Source: Paraphoma chrysanthemicola
Lineage: Eukaryota; Ascomycota; Dothideomycetes; Pleosporales; Phaeosphaeriaceae
NCBI GenBank assembly: GCA_020744225.1
Contig: JAGMWG010000004.1
Location: 186,001-250,000 of the forward strand
DNA: 64,000 nucleotides
Direction of reading: 5' to 3'
Part shown: positions 45,939 to 58,052 of the stretch, piece after piece
How the letters are laid out: the number at the start of each line of letters is the position of its first letter
How positions within the stretch are numbered: position 1 is the stretch's first letter
Program-made: the position numbers and the translations under genes
The notes under the pieces: generated by a model
The model's database searches: none
What the model was told of the DNA's origin: nothing
The model's input: only the letters and a program-made list of their open reading frames with translations

Positions 45939-47741
45939 ATGGCAAGCACAGCAGTCTTGACTCCGGTCAAGAGCCGCTCGTCAATCTTCTCAACCCGCAC
46001 CGCTGGCGGTCGGATGCCATTGACACCCTCACCCCGCACCCCACGAACACAGACTCCCGATGTGCAGGCACACGAGTCGATTCATGGCGGCAACCTCATG
46101 TCCCGCTTCCAGCGCTCCATCTCCAAGGCCAAGCCCACTCGCGACTCTCCCAAGTCCAACATTGCTCGCGCCGGCCACCAGAACTCTCCCCGTCGGTTAG
46201 AGCTTGGTGTATCAGAATGGTCGCTCACAGGAACGGGAACTACTACGACAACAAAGACACCTGCCAAGTCTAAGAAGGACAGCACCATCCGCTCACGACC
46301 AACCAAGACCCGCATTGCATACAACGCCGCCGACCGCTTCATTCCCAACCGGACTGCGAGCGAGGCCATCTGCAGCGTCGGCACCGGCAAGCTCGACCTG
46401 GACCAGCGACCAAAGTCGAGCTCCACTGGTGAAGGCTCAACAGTCCTTGCTAGCGCCGCAAGTGCTTTCGATCTCGGAGGTCGTGGATCAGAGGAAGATG
46501 TCACACTTTCATTGGAAGGCCTTAGTCTAGAGGACGAAGAGGAGGAAGGTCGATCACGATCGAAGCCTGCCCCAGGCGCAGCCGCATACCAGTCCACACT
46601 CGCATCGGCATGTGGCATCAGCACAAACACCCGTATTCTTGCCTTCAAGCCTGCGCCGCCCGAGTCGTCCAAGCCCATCGACCTCCGCTCACAGTACAAC
46701 CGTCCTCTTAAGCCCACCGCTGGCGTCAACGCACAGAGCCGCCGTCGCATCCCATCAGCACCTGAACGTGTCCTCGATGCTCCCGGTCTCGTCGATGATT
46801 ACTACCTGAACCTCCTCGATTGGTCCTCCGGCAACCAGGTCGCAATTGGTCTTGAGCGCTCCGTCTATGTCTGGTCCGCCGACACTGGCTCGGTCGCTTC
46901 CCTCCTCGAATGCCCGGCCGACACTTACATTTCGTCTGTGAAGTGGTCTGGTGACGGTGCCTACGTCGGTGTCGGTCTCGGCACGGGTGAGGTCCAGATC
47001 TGGGACGTTGAGGAGCAGACCAAGCTCCGAAGCATGTTCGGCCACGAGACCCGCGTTGGTGTCATGGGCTGGAACAAGCACATCCTCTCCACCGGTGCCC
47101 GCTCTGGTCTCGTCTACAACCACGATGTCCGCATCGCTCAGCACAAGATCGCCGAGCTCGTCTCTCACACTGGTGAGGTCTGCGGTCTCGAGTGGCGCGC
47201 CGATGGTGCCCAGCTCGCGACTGGAGGCAACGACAACATGGTCAACATCTGGGACGCTCGTGCCCTCGCTGCGCCCAAGTTCACCAAGACCAACCACCGC
47301 GCTGCCGTCAAGGCTCTCGCCTGGTGCCCATGGCAATCCAACCTCCTTGCCACCGGCGGTGGATCCAACGACCGTCAGATCTACTTCTGGAACACCACCA
47401 CTGGTGCTCGCATCAACCACATCCCCACCGACTCTCAGGTCACCAGCCTCCGATGGAGCACTCACTACAAGGAGATTGTCAGCAGCGGTGGCTTCCCCGA
47501 CAACAGCCTCAGCATTTGGAGCTACCCATCCGGTGTCAAGAACATGGAGGTTCCTGCTCACGAGTCTCGCGTTCTCCACAGCTCCCTCAGCCCCGATGGC
47601 CAGATGCTCGCCACCGCCGCCGCCGACGAGTCGCTCAAGTTCTGGAAGATCTTCGAGAAGAAGCCCGGCCAGCCATCCGTCGCGGCTGCTGGCTCTGCCT
47701 CCATGAAGCCCAGCGCCGTCAAGCAGATGAGCATCCGCTAA
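45939..47741 (+). CDS. cdc20: APC/C activator Cdc20 (Slp1/Fizzy)
   Basis: Single exon, 600 residues. The protein brings substrates such as securin and cyclin B to the anaphase-promoting complex. The C-box, DRFIPNR, sits at 132-138 and the C-terminal IR tail (final residues S-I-R) is intact, the two contacts with the APC/C. A seven-bladed WD40 propeller begins near residue 280 (DYYLNLLDWSSGNQVAIGLE) and runs to FWKIF, with the family blocks VYVWSADTG, VQIWDV, NMVNIWDARA, NDRQIYFWNTTTGA and ADESLKFWKIF. The N-terminal 130 residues are Ser/Thr/Pro-rich, suited to CDK and checkpoint phosphorylation. LPL or arginine-rich features do not suggest the Cdh1 paralogue, and the sequence fits Cdc20 better. 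The second half has strong C-ending codon bias, which opens a 396-codon antisense frame that is a shadow. Confidence 0.9.
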   Translation: MASTAVLTPVKSRSSIFSTRTAGGRMPLTPSPRTPRTQTPDVQAHESIHGGNLMSRFQRSISKAKPTRDSPKSNIARAGHQNSPRRLELGVSEWSLTGTGTTTTTKTPAKSKKDSTIRSRPTKTRIAYNAADRFIPNRTASEAICSVGTGKLDLDQRPKSSSTGEGSTVLASAASAFDLGGRGSEEDVTLSLEGLSLEDEEEEGRSRSKPAPGAAAYQSTLASACGISTNTRILAFKPAPPESSKPIDLRSQYNRPLKPTAGVNAQSRRRIPSAPERVLDAPGLVDDYYLNLLDWSSGNQVAIGLERSVYVWSADTGSVASLLECPADTYISSVKWSGDGAYVGVGLGTGEVQIWDVEEQTKLRSMFGHETRVGVMGWNKHILSTGARSGLVYNHDVRIAQHKIAELVSHTGEVCGLEWRADGAQLATGGNDNMVNIWDARALAAPKFTKTNHRAAVKALAWCPWQSNLLATGGGSNDRQIYFWNTTTGARINHIPTDSQVTSLRWSTHYKEIVSSGGFPDNSLSIWSYPSGVKNMEVPAHESRVLHSSLSPDGQMLATAAADESLKFWKIFEKKPGQPSVAAAGSASMKPSAVKQMSIR

Positions 47742-49559
47742 ATCTCTCGATGTACACGATCGCAGCAAGGCGCACGAAGTAGCAGCGATCACTTGCACAG
47801 TCAAAGACTGTGACCAATCACACAACATGCCGGCTTGCGCAATGGAGCCGACATTATCCAGCTCTACGCGCAACGGTAAGTTGGTAAGTATCACATTATC
47901 TCGTTTGGGTATGTGACGCGATCCTATCCCGCTTAGGACCTCCACATCTACCCTCGGAATCTGTCAATCTCGGCTTAGGTCCCATGGACTTGTTTATTCA
48001 GCGAGGCGTCTCGGAAGCATTGCACGGCGTTGATCTTCTTGAGCGTTATTACGTTGAATATGAGTTCATGATATTACGACAACGAAACTTTAGTCGATGT
48101 CTTCGAGGGTGTTCATAGAATAACACTGGAGGTGTTTTGGATTGGATAAGGCGTCTAGATGAAGTCAATGGAATATTCAAACATTCAAACATTCAAAGTC
48201 TTGCTGTCAGTGCGCGTGATGTCTGTTCGCCTTTGAGGTCAGATCAGCACAACGTAATCAACTCGTAACCGAATTGAGCAGATAGGCTCTGGCCCAAAGA
48301 CAATGTCAGCCTCCTCAATCTTCCCAAGCGCCAGGTAAACATGCATCGTACCCTCTGTTTCCGCGCCGCTCACCTGCGTTCCCAACACCACTTCATATCA
48401 GCCTGTAGTTGTTGCTGCGCCGCATGTATGTCAGACGAGCCGTTCCTTACCGTTCAGCCTCTCATAATAATATCTCGGGGCAGTATATTGGAAATGCAGA
48501 TGTGCGGCGCGGTGAAGATGCTTTTGAGCTCAATGTCGATCACTGATCGGTGGTTCGAAGACGATATTGGTGGCAGTAGTAATAGTGCATGTTTGATCGT
48601 GAGACAGGGCGAAGATGATGATGTTGGTGGTGGTAACGGGAAACCACGATTGGACTGTATTAGAGTGTACGATAGTAGATGCAACCGCGCGCTACACATA
48701 ACGTCCACTTCTACATGCACCTCCATTTCCAACGTCCCGTCTTCCCGCGCTGTAACTTTAGTAAATTCAAACGACTAATCGTATAAGCGGCATTTTCACG
48801 GGTCCATCACATCCTACCCGAGTCCACATCATTCGACTCAACTCAACTCGAGGAAAGGTTAAACTCGACTCAAGTAAAGATTATTGTATGGCGCCACAAC
48901 TGAGCTGTTGTGGCATCCTCTACATGCCACTTGCCACATCCCTGTCCCATGCCCCACACTACCGTACCTGCCCGTGCGCGTTTCGGAAGTGATGTCTGCT
49001 TGGTCAGGCCAGCAAGGCTAGGCTGTATTGCGATGCTCGGCAGGCACAGGAGCCGAAGGATTAGACCACGGGGTTTTCCACGGGCGGGACGGGTGTGTGC
49101 GAGGATGATTGACTCGTGAAGGACTTAGTAGCGTGGGAGCGGGTGAATGGGACTTGGCGGGTGTCGCAGGCAAGTCATGCGTTTAAGGGGAGCATGCGAT
49201 TCGTGATGTTGGGAGAAGATTGTGGTGCGAAATGTACGTGGTGCAGAAGTGAAGGGGAAGGTTCACCGAGTGCAGAAATGGGAGGTTATCTGGAAATGTG
49301 CTTGACTTCGCTTTGGCTATGTGGGTAACTCGCTCATGCAACGTAAGGAAAAAGCAGAGAAAAAATCGGGAAAAGAAGAGGTGCAGAATCGAAATCGTAG
49401 AGACTCGAGACATTTCCATGTTGATGCGCCCATTCATTCGCCTCTTGGGCTTGGGGTCTTTGATATGTGAAAACAACACCATGATACCATAACGTACAAC
49501 CCATATTCATGCGCCTGTACCACCTCTTTCCTTCCATCCTTTGCTGTTCGTACTGGCAT
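47742..49559. other. Intergenic, 1.8 kb, with a possible unmodelled gene
   Basis: Between the stops of Cdc20 (+) and NoxA (-). The section 48248-48780 has coding-like stretches on the minus strand and a 145-codon frame on the plus strand (48341-48778); I could not build one consistent gene (see findings). The rest looks non-coding. Confidence 0.45.
48175..48198. repeat. Tandem octamer repeat
   Basis: Three tandem copies of ATTCAAAC (the last ends in G). Too short to be more than a local slippage product. Confidence 0.7.
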
Positions 49560-51353
49560 CTAAAAGTGCTCCTTCCAGAACTTGAAATTGACCTCCTGGC
49601 ACGTCGCCAGCTTACACGCCTTCTTGATGTCCCTGGCCGCAATATTCGGTCCGCAAAAGTACACTCCGACTTCTGTCCTGAGCGTGCTCTCGAGGCCGTT
49701 CATGTAGGTGCGATCCAGAATGCCGTCGCGCATGCCGCATAGCAAGCGTTGGAAGTCGGGGCGGCCAAAGTTGGTCCTGCTCTTGAGTTCGGTGAGAGGA
49801 TCTTTGTCTGTGCCGACCGAGTTGAGAACAATGTTTTGCGCCGTGTTGACGTCCATTTTCTGCGTGAGATAAGTGTGGATGCGCAAGAATTGGTCGCCGT
49901 CAGAGCCGCCGAGAGATTGCGCTTCCAGGGAAGAGAGGAGCGTTTGGAACCATTCAAACGAAGACGTGTCCTTGCAGACCCAGATGAATTCGACACGGCG
50001 GAGACGCTTGGGCGGGTTAGGGCTAAGACGGAGGTGGTAGATGGATTTCAGGATCGAGGCCCAGGGCGTTACACCAATACCGGTACCAATGAGGACGGCA
50101 ACTTCGTTCTCGAAGACGTCTTCGGCAGGAGCTCCATAGGGTCCGTCGATCTTGAGGCTGGGCATCGTTTGGCCGTGCTGGAGAGCGATCTCGTACATGC
50201 CCATTGGATCGAGCTCATCGTACAGCTTCGATTGCGACTGACCGGCACCAAGAGCATCGGCAAGCGCGCGCGTAAAGTCACCGACCTGACGGACGTGAAC
50301 GGACACATATGGATCGTGCGGGCAAGATGTGATCGTAAATGGATGCCACTGGTGGTAGCTGACCTCCGGGCAGTTGAGGAAGAGCCACTGTCCTGGCTTG
50401 TACTTCATGCTAGCCTTGGTGAACTGAATCTCAACCGCATCTGATTCGAATTAGTTTTGCATGCTTTGAAGTGCTGAAAAGACGTACCGTATGGGTGGCG
50501 CACAACTTTGACAATCTTTGTTTCGCGCCTGCTTCGGATTTCACGGTACAAGCGGTCGCAAAGGTAGAGACCGCCGCCAACAAGCTCCCACCTCCAGCCC
50601 TCGTAGCCGATGCAGTGAGTCCAGAAGTTCTTCTTGTCGAACGGAGACCACGCAGGAGCGGTGTCACGGACGAAGCAGCTGGTAGCGTGTGTGTACATGC
50701 CGAGCAAAAACGGAATAAAGAGATGATGCGTGTACCAGAACGTCTCAAATGACTGCTGTCGAATGCGGTGATGGGCCGTCGTGTAAATGAGCAACATACA
50801 CAGTAACATGATATGGCCAGTAATGCCACCAGCTTCTGTGTAATGGATCTGAAGAGCAATTTGTGGTCGCACTTGCACGCGTTCAACGTTGAAAAAACTG
50901 CGTAGGTTAGCAAAACTCAGACGTGTCAATCGATGAACCTACTTGACGTAATGAGCGCCGGTGTGAAGAATGGTGAAGAAGAGCATCGCGTAAGCTACTT
51001 GTCGATGGAACCATTGTGATTCATCAAGAGGCATCCATCGTGCTTTCGGTCGCAGCCATCGGAGAATGTTTCTGCACATTGGCATAACGATAACCATGGT
51101 GTCGACGGAAAGGACCAGACCAGCACCTCGAGATATCCAGACGGAGTATTGAAGACCGTTGAGGGGTGCAAGACGGATATCGCCTGCTTGTTTCCACCTG
51201 TTGGGAGTCAGTCTCAAAAATTCAGTCGTTGTGGCATAGTCCCTACCATCCTATCGCGAACAATGCCCAGTGAAAGCCCCAGAAGAAGAAATGAAATATG
51301 AGTTTCCGCGGTGTGAAGAAGCGCGCCAACATGGCACGATTGCTTGCTGCCAT
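49560..51353 (-). CDS. noxA: NADPH oxidase NoxA, gp91phox type
   Basis: Four exons on the minus strand, 51353-51247, 51197-50943, 50897-50488 and 50440-49560, give 550 residues, the usual NoxA length. Introns are 49, 45 and 47 nt and phases agree. The enzyme moves electrons from NADPH via FAD and two haems across a membrane to make superoxide, steering fungal fruiting-body formation, hyphal fusion and infection structures. Visible are the N-terminal transmembrane helices with haem-ligand histidines in WFHRQVAYAMLFFTILHTGAHYV and YTHHLFIPFLLGMYTHA (given as separate helices), the FAD motif HPFTITS, the NADPH loop IGTGIGVTPWASIL, VYFCGP, and the terminal KFWKEHF typical of Nox proteins. There are no EF-hands, so it is NoxA rather than NoxC. 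Activity is expected to need NoxR, Rac and Bem1, which are not in the window. Confidence 0.93.
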
Positions 51354-54300
51354 CTTGACGGAGGTTGTGATTTTTGTCTTCGTGTTCAGTCCCGAATGAA
51401 AGCGTCAAGCTATTCTTTTGCGTGTCGTCCGTTCAACGGTAATTAGGACAGTAATTAAAGTATATATCAATACAGCGAACTCAACCGGGGTGAGTGAATC
51501 CAGTCGAAGTTCGACCCGGCCAGCCAGATACGAATGTAGGAAAAGAATGTCGGCGTCCAGAAACGGGCGAAGTGATGCACCGAGGGAGAGAGCGGAGGTG
51601 GAGGACGACCCAAGGCTTGAAGGGCACCCAGGGTATTAGAGCTCCGAGGCCTGGACGTGCGCCGGAGTATAGGCGCAGATCAGGTGGATCTGGAGAGAGC
51701 CGTGCGATGATGGGTGCGGCGGCACGCTGTGCTGAAACCAAGACGCCCTGTTCGGAACGGGCGTGGCTCAAACCGGTGCCCCGGTAATTTGCTGTATATC
51801 TGCTGGACTAAGACGGATGACAGTTTGCGAATGCCCGATAGAGGAAAGTTGCAGGCAGGAACGAGGTGGCGCCAAACCTCTTGAAGCCTGAGGAGCGATG
51901 TTGAGATGGCGAGGGTGGAGGAGGGGTTTGGCCTATGCGTTGCGCGCCAAGTGTATGAAGAGCGTCTCAAACCTGAAGCATTAGGCACGAACCATGTTTT
52001 CCTAGTAGCGTAGGTTGTGTGTGCAGAGCCTCAATGTGGGCAATTTACCCTGGAGCAATGCGCAAGCGTGCGGCGTAGCGAGCCAGGAGTAGGAGATCTC
52101 TTCGTCAATCGCTACAGTACGTCGTGATTTGAATGTTCGAAAGTTTGCCGGGTTCTCTGAGTGCTAGATTTCGACTACAGTTTGTACAGGATGTTGACAG
52201 CTCTGCCTGAGCCGTCGCAGCGTTGTTTGGTGGACGAATTGATTTCCTGAGGTTCGAGGGGCGCGAAAGAAACGGGGAAGTTCCTAATGGGGTGAAATCT
52301 GATACGGCGGGAGGTGGTGAGACGATGCACGTTCGAGTTCGCAACGTCAACGCAAGCGAACACGCACAACGAACGTTTTCGATGAAAACAGCTCTTTCTT
52401 GCTCTGAATCGAGGCGAATTGCAAAGGTTGATGGTGCAAGCAGTAGCAGTGGTGAAGGTGAGGGCTGGGGTGGTGCAGAGAAGCGGGTCGGTTCCTGTCT
52501 AAACTATCGCCCCTTGCGCAGAAGCACTGCACAGAAGCCGGCCAGGACGGAGAACAAGTCTTGCACGACGCTGTCATGGCCATTGATTCGAGCCGCCGAG
52601 GCGTGCAGACGAGCTCTGAATTCGATTCTCTTGAAGCCACTCGGCGCTGTGGTTGGCAGCGCAAAAGCAGGCCAGCGGGCTAGGCGGCATCTCGCCAGCC
52701 AATCTGAGCGGGCCGCGAAGCGCTCAGGAACCCCCACAACGGCCGAGCCATGCGCTGCGCTGTGCTCGCTGCAGGTGTACAAGATCTGTGCGCTATTTTG
52801 GTCATCTTGCCTCCCGACACCCGCTGGTGGTTGGTAACATGGCGGACGGGCGACCTCGTGGACGAGGTGATCACAGTTGAGCCCCGTTAGCCTTGCTTTA
52901 GGGCTGTGATTGCGCACGCCATCTGCAGAGATACACTGTGCCGAGCGGTGGAGTTCTTGGACTGCGATAAGACCCTGCGTGTTGCTGAGTGATTATTGAG
53001 CCTGGACTCGAACATGGGCGAACTGGGCCGATTGAAAGGCGTGGGGATGTGCTCCTTCCACAGAATAGTAGTGAGCATCGTGCACTTCCCGATGTGGACG
53101 CCTCCTGCGAGCATGACATTCGTCTTGTGCATGTCGAAAACAATGTCAGGCCATTGTTTGGAGCGGCCATTCGCAGCAATGTCACACACTCGCTGAGGCA
53201 GACTGCACAAACCCTGTAGGCGCCTTCTTCTCGTCGTCCTAAACCTCTAACGCTGGGCTTGCAAAAAGCTTGTCATTCCCGCCGAACTGATACTGAACGA
53301 GTATCGTACGACATTGTTTGCGGCAACGGCTGCTATGCAGACAAGCGCGCCAATACCTTCACTATGACGGCATGAAGTGCACTTGAGGGAAACTTTGTCG
53401 TATGATGTTGTTTGATGCACATGCCTGAGATGCCAGGACCCCGTTGCCATGATCTACGCTGCAGCCGTGACAAAGCCGGGCATCCTGAGGCAAAGACCAG
53501 AAACCGGGACTGAGGCATCCGTGAGGCTGCGGCGCAGACAGCTCCATGACGATGGAGGGAACAGTCGACCCCGGGCGATTCGTTCTGAGCATCCGATCAA
53601 GATCGAGTGCCCTGCGGCGAGGATGTTCCGAGTTGATGGCACGCACGGCTCAGCAGTGAAGATCAGACAGGTCTCAGTAACGGCGAGTTACACTTGTCGC
53701 CGGGCAGATGCCTTGGTTGTATATGATTTTTGAGTGGACATTTACTAACGGGCAACTTTCCAATGTCCAAGCCAGGCTATCAACGCCGTCAATAATAGTA
53801 CATCGAGAACGGCGGTATGCGATATTGCCCAAGCCCCTGCCGTCTGCTTCCTCCTCTCGCCATCTCCACGTGAGGCCGTGTTGCCCAAGACGGTCTATTT
53901 TCTACGCGACACAAATCATCGCCAAGTCGTGCAACTCTCGCTGCAATAGGTCGCTCGCAGCCACGGCGCCATCCGGGACGGTGGGTGCTGGCTGCATCTC
54001 GGCCAGCCATCTTCTCACAGCGCATGCATCAGGCCCCACCAGCACCCAATCAGCGCGCGCGTGCTCCATGTGCTCTACAATGGCTCCAGCGGCTACAAGC
54101 CCCAGCACACTCACCCCAGTCTTGCCGCGCACGGCCGCCGTCGCATAAACTGTCTGTACAATTGTGGGCATCTCCCGCTGTCCTGCAAAGGGCTTGACAC
54201 ACCTTCTGTATCGAAGCGCACCGGCAGCCCGCAAGCACAGCAGAAATCTGCCTGAACACCTAACACGCCTGAGACTCGCCTACGCCTCAGCCCACCATCT

Positions 54301-54590
54301 CCCTTGCGCGACTATTGCTCTGTGCCTGAACAACTGCTCCTGCGATCCACTACAGCGCCTTGACCGCTTTCGCAAACCAACGCTCGACCCGCCCGCCAAC
54401 CAAAGCGGCTGTCTATAACAAAACCCCTCCGCCCTGTCCACCAGCACTCAATTGCTCTACTCGTCGTCGAGGCTACTGGTAGTCGAAGGGCATTGCTTTC
54501 ACATTCACTTCACTTCTTCTTTTTTTTTCCTTTCTTAACGCCGCGGGCTCGGTCTACTGCTCGTATCCTTTCTTTTAATCGACTTTCACC
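51354..54590. other. Gene-poor stretch of 3.2 kb
   Basis: Lies between the divergent starts of NoxA (-) and a small membrane protein (+). Many overlapping frames on both strands (for example 52223-52917 and 53449-53733) have no motifs. I see no transposon relic. A pyrimidine-rich leader directly precedes the next gene. Confidence 0.5.
54507..54538 (+). promoter_or_regulatory. Pyrimidine-rich tract upstream of start
   Basis: A nearly uninterrupted C/T run with nine or more consecutive T, ending about 50 nt before the ATG at 54591. Such tracts are common just upstream of transcription starts in strongly expressed ascomycete genes. Confidence 0.45.
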
Positions 54591-55093
54591 ATGGGCAAGT
54601 TAATCAAGAACCACTGGGCGCGTCTCGTCATCTTGACTGCTGCGGCTTGTAAGTCAATCCACCACTCCCACCATACCATGCACGCAATAGGGTACTAACA
54701 TGTACAATAGATCAAATAGCCGCAGCCCTCGAAGCCTTCTTCTGGCCAAAAATCTTCTGGGACTTCCTCACCAAGAACCTCGACAGCGCAGTCAAGCCTT
54801 TCCCGATCCTACAAATCGTCAACCTCCTCCTCGGCATCATCGGCCTCGCATGGGAATGGCCGCTTCCTCTCCTTGCCGGCACCGGTCTGCACCGCTCCAT
54901 TGAAGCCCGCCTCATCATTTACCCGCTCAGCGCCCTATGCGCGCTGCTCATCTACCAGGGCACCAACTCTGGCCTGTACTATCTGGTCGGCATGGGCGCG
55001 TACTTCTGGGCCTACAGCGAGGGCGAGATCGTATGTCCCGAGCCATGGACACTACCCAAGCGGGGCTCGACCGCGCGCAGGCCCGGCGTGTAG
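54591..55093 (+). CDS. Small fungal membrane protein, unknown function
   Basis: Two exons, 54591-54648 and 54711-55093, joined in phase 1 across a 62-nt intron (GTAAGT..AATAG, with a CTAAC branch site), give 146 residues. Four hydrophobic segments are likely: WARLVILTAAAYQIAAALEAF, FPILQIVNLLLGIIGLAWEWP (each listed here only as its span), a third around residues 80-103, and a fourth around 108-122 (YYLVGMGAYFWAY). The N-terminus is short and basic (MGKLIKNHW). I recognise it as a widely kept ascomycete protein but know no function. The C-terminal tail is polar with a KRGSTARRPG end. It is convergent with xylitol dehydrogenase. Confidence 0.82.
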
Positions 55094-56056
55094 AGTTTGC
55101 AGAATGAGGACTTCTTTTCAATCGACACGATGCAAGCAAAGTGCCAATCTTATGTACGAATATGTCCACGAAGACCAACGTCACCTTTTTAAAATCTCGA
55201 AAATCTATATATCGCCATCACACGGCGATCTCTAAACTGGGGCAGCAGCAGCAGCAAGGCGGCGCGCAGGCGGTGTTTGTTTTATTGAGCGTGACGAGGA
55301 ACAAGACGAGCATCTTTTGATTTCACGAAGCGTTCCAAATCTCCATCCATCTGCATATTTCCAAGGCTCAAGAGCTGAGCTACAAAGACACCAACAAACC
55401 ACCACAACCATTACCCTCACCTCGAGATGCAATGTTAAATCAAATCAATCAATGAAGTCATACCAGACCCAACCCACACTCCACATTGCTCTCCATTAGA
55501 CTTACTTCCTCCAATTTCTCGCTGTGCCTTGCCCCAAGCCCTCCCCAAGCCTCATCTTGACTCACCAAGCCTGACGAGGCAGATCCCGTTTCAGGCTTCC
55601 CCCGACGCAGCCTCGAAAGTCATGCCTCGCCAGGGCTTCGATACGGCTTGCGCCTCAGGAAAGAGCGCACCAAGACGTGTTCTTCGAGAAGAATGTGAGA
55701 TGGTGACGGGTGACTTTGACGGTTGGCGTGGCGTGGTCAACATGTCATTTGTGGCGCGACGGGTGCACGTGGAGGCAGGTGTAGAGTCAGGTTGTGATTA
55801 GTAAAAGGTTTGGCTTTTGCCGCTTGCGATGGCTGCTTTGCGTGGGTTGCTTTGCTTAGGCTGCTTGGAAGGGTGTTATGGGTACGTAGTGGAAGTGGAT
55901 ACTGGTGTGTTAGTGCCACGGCTCATTGACACGCCGGCCAACAATGATGTGCTTGTAGTATGAATAATTAACATATTGAACAACCACCTACTCCACTCCA
56001 TGCATTATACAACGAAAAGACTCGGCCATGAACGACCATCGAAAGCAGAGCACTAA
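55094..56056. other. Convergent intergenic region
   Basis: The 963 nt between the stops of the small membrane protein (+) and xylitol dehydrogenase (-). A short CAG run lies near 55241-55254. No gene is seen. Confidence 0.55.
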
Positions 56057-57296
56057 TCACTCTTCCGGTCCCTCGATCAACAGCTTGATACCCTCACCCT
56101 TCTTCACCTGCGCGAATGCACTTTCCGCGTCTTCGAATTTGACTTTACCTGTGATGAGCTCCTTGACCGAAATGCGTCCTGCGGCTACGAGATCGACGGC
56201 CGTTTGGTAATCGCCTGCACCGTAGCGGAATGAGCCCTTGACGTTGAGTTCTTTTGTGCACATGGCCATTATGGGGAAGTTGATTTCTGGCTTGCCCATG
56301 CCGCCCTGCGTTCAATGTATCAGCGATGCTCTCCGGCCTGAGATAAGTGGAAGACCAACCTGAACATATGTCCCGCCCATTCTCAACGCATGTATCGCCG
56401 TCTGAATACACGGTTCCGCGCCCGACGCATCGATGATAACATCCGCACCCGGTCCCAACTCACACTCTTTGATCAAATTCCGCGCATTCTCCTCCGCGCT
56501 CACCCTTGCGCTAGAGAACTTGTGCGTCGCGGCATAGTCGAGCGCAAACTTCAACCTCGCCTCGTTGATATCCACAGTCACAATCTTCTTCGCTCCATAC
56601 GCCTTCGCAACAGCACAGCACAACAGGCCCACCGGTCCTGCGCCAAACACCACCACCGAATCTCCCGGCTTGATGGCTGCTTGCCGTGTAATGTGTACCG
56701 CGACGGCCGTCGGCTCGATCAACGCGCCCTCCTCGAGCGTCATGTTCTCGGGCAAAGTGTAGCAATAGTCCTCTGGGAGGGTATAATACCGCGCCAATGT
56801 GCCATCATACGGCGGCGTGGCCGCAAACGCCATATCGGGACACAAGTTGTATTTTCCTTCTTTGCACCGCACGCAGCGCCGACACGGGACTCCTGGTTCC
56901 ATGGCCACGCGATCGCCAACTTTCAGCGTCTTGACCTTGTCACCGACGGCGTGCACAATGCCTGCCGACTCGTGGCCTAGCACCATGGGTGATTCGACGA
57001 CGAAGTGGCCGATGCGGCCTTCGACCCAGTAGTGCACATCTGAACCGCAGATGCCGGTCCATTTGGGCTTGACGATAACATCGTAGGGTGAGGGGAGAGT
57101 GGGGATGGGGCGGTCTTCGTAGATGACTTTGTTGGGGGCTTGGAGGACGAAGGAGGGGTTCTGTGAGGAGAAATGTTAGAATGCGTTGTAGAGGATTTGT
57201 TGTGCGGGTGTAAACATTGCGATTGATAGATGGAGGGGCATGGTGGGGGCGGGGAGGTGTGTTGCATACCTTCTGGGTAGCTGTTTTGGTCGACAT
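56057..57296 (-). CDS. xdhA: Xylitol dehydrogenase (D-xylulose reductase)
   Basis: Three exons on the minus strand, 57296-57270 (27 nt), 57160-56360 and 56305-56057, all phase 0, give 358 residues, the family norm. The enzyme oxidises xylitol to D-xylulose with NAD+ in the pentose catabolic pathway. The catalytic zinc site shows TGICGSD (C47) and GHES (H72-E73). Structural-zinc cysteines are present in CRRCVRCKEGKYNLC. The nucleotide loop is VVFGAGPVGLLC, and the aspartate in VTVDINEAR favours NAD over NADP. The second intron uses a weak GTTGGT donor; it gives TYVQ-GGMGK, close to the family's usual QVGMG. Sorbitol or L-arabitol dehydrogenase are near relatives and cannot be excluded. The divergent partner is a membrane protein 756 nt away. 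Confidence 0.88.
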
Positions 57297-58052
57297 GATG
57301 GCTGCAACCGAGACTGGTAAAGGTTGTGGAATGGAGCGAAACAAGAGAAACAGAAGGATGAAAATTGCGCTTCCTCCACGCGCGCAAATATCGTGGAGTT
57401 ATGACGGCGAGTCCAGAGCTCCGGTTCGTCGTGAGCTTTCCCGCGGCGACCCAGCATGAGCAGCCATTCTCCCACCGGTGGTCGTGCGGATAGAATGCCA
57501 GATGCGTCTCATTACCCGGCAAATTAGCCGGTTGCGATTTCGCGGCGCTCGTGGAGAGTGGAAAGGTCTTGTATTTTCAGACCATGTGAATGTGCTGCTC
57601 CGAATCTAATTCAAAAGGAGGGCTGGATGCCTTCACTACATCAAAAAGTCCATATGGTCCACTACAGTGTTTTGTGCAATGCTGAAGTTGCGCTGGCCAC
57701 GACGTTCTTACTTCCGACTTTCCACGCTTCGTGAGAGGCGAGGTGAGCAGCTCTGAGGTCGGCGCAAACACCGATGGCGCTGTCAAAAGCCGTCGCTAGG
57801 CAATTGAAGGAGACTGCAAGCTCATTCGCCGTGAACTAGCAGATGTACGATTTGTGAAGAACGAACATCAAGGATATATCAGCAACGATAAAGCAAGGGT
57901 CTTGATGCTGATGTCTATTCTTGCTGCTATTGCATATTAATGCAGTGCTTAGCGCATCGGGCTTCTTCGAATTATGTCACCTCTCCTAGGTTGTTGATGA
58001 CCATTACCATGTCCAACAAACATCGTCACTTCCTCACACTACACGCTACATC
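57297..58052. promoter_or_regulatory. Divergent promoter region of xylitol dehydrogenase and TM281
   Basis: 756 nt with no supported gene. It must include both promoters. Short minus-strand frames at 57577-57786 have no features. Confidence 0.5.

Noticed and set aside
46951..47706. A 251-codon plus-strand frame within Cdc20
   Set aside because: Ser/Pro/Thr-rich shadow in another frame of the WD40 domain.
46755..47945. A 396-codon antisense frame across Cdc20
   Set aside because: It is the mirror of the C-ending codon bias in the WD40 region; its protein is Val/Glu/Leu/Asp-rich without motifs.
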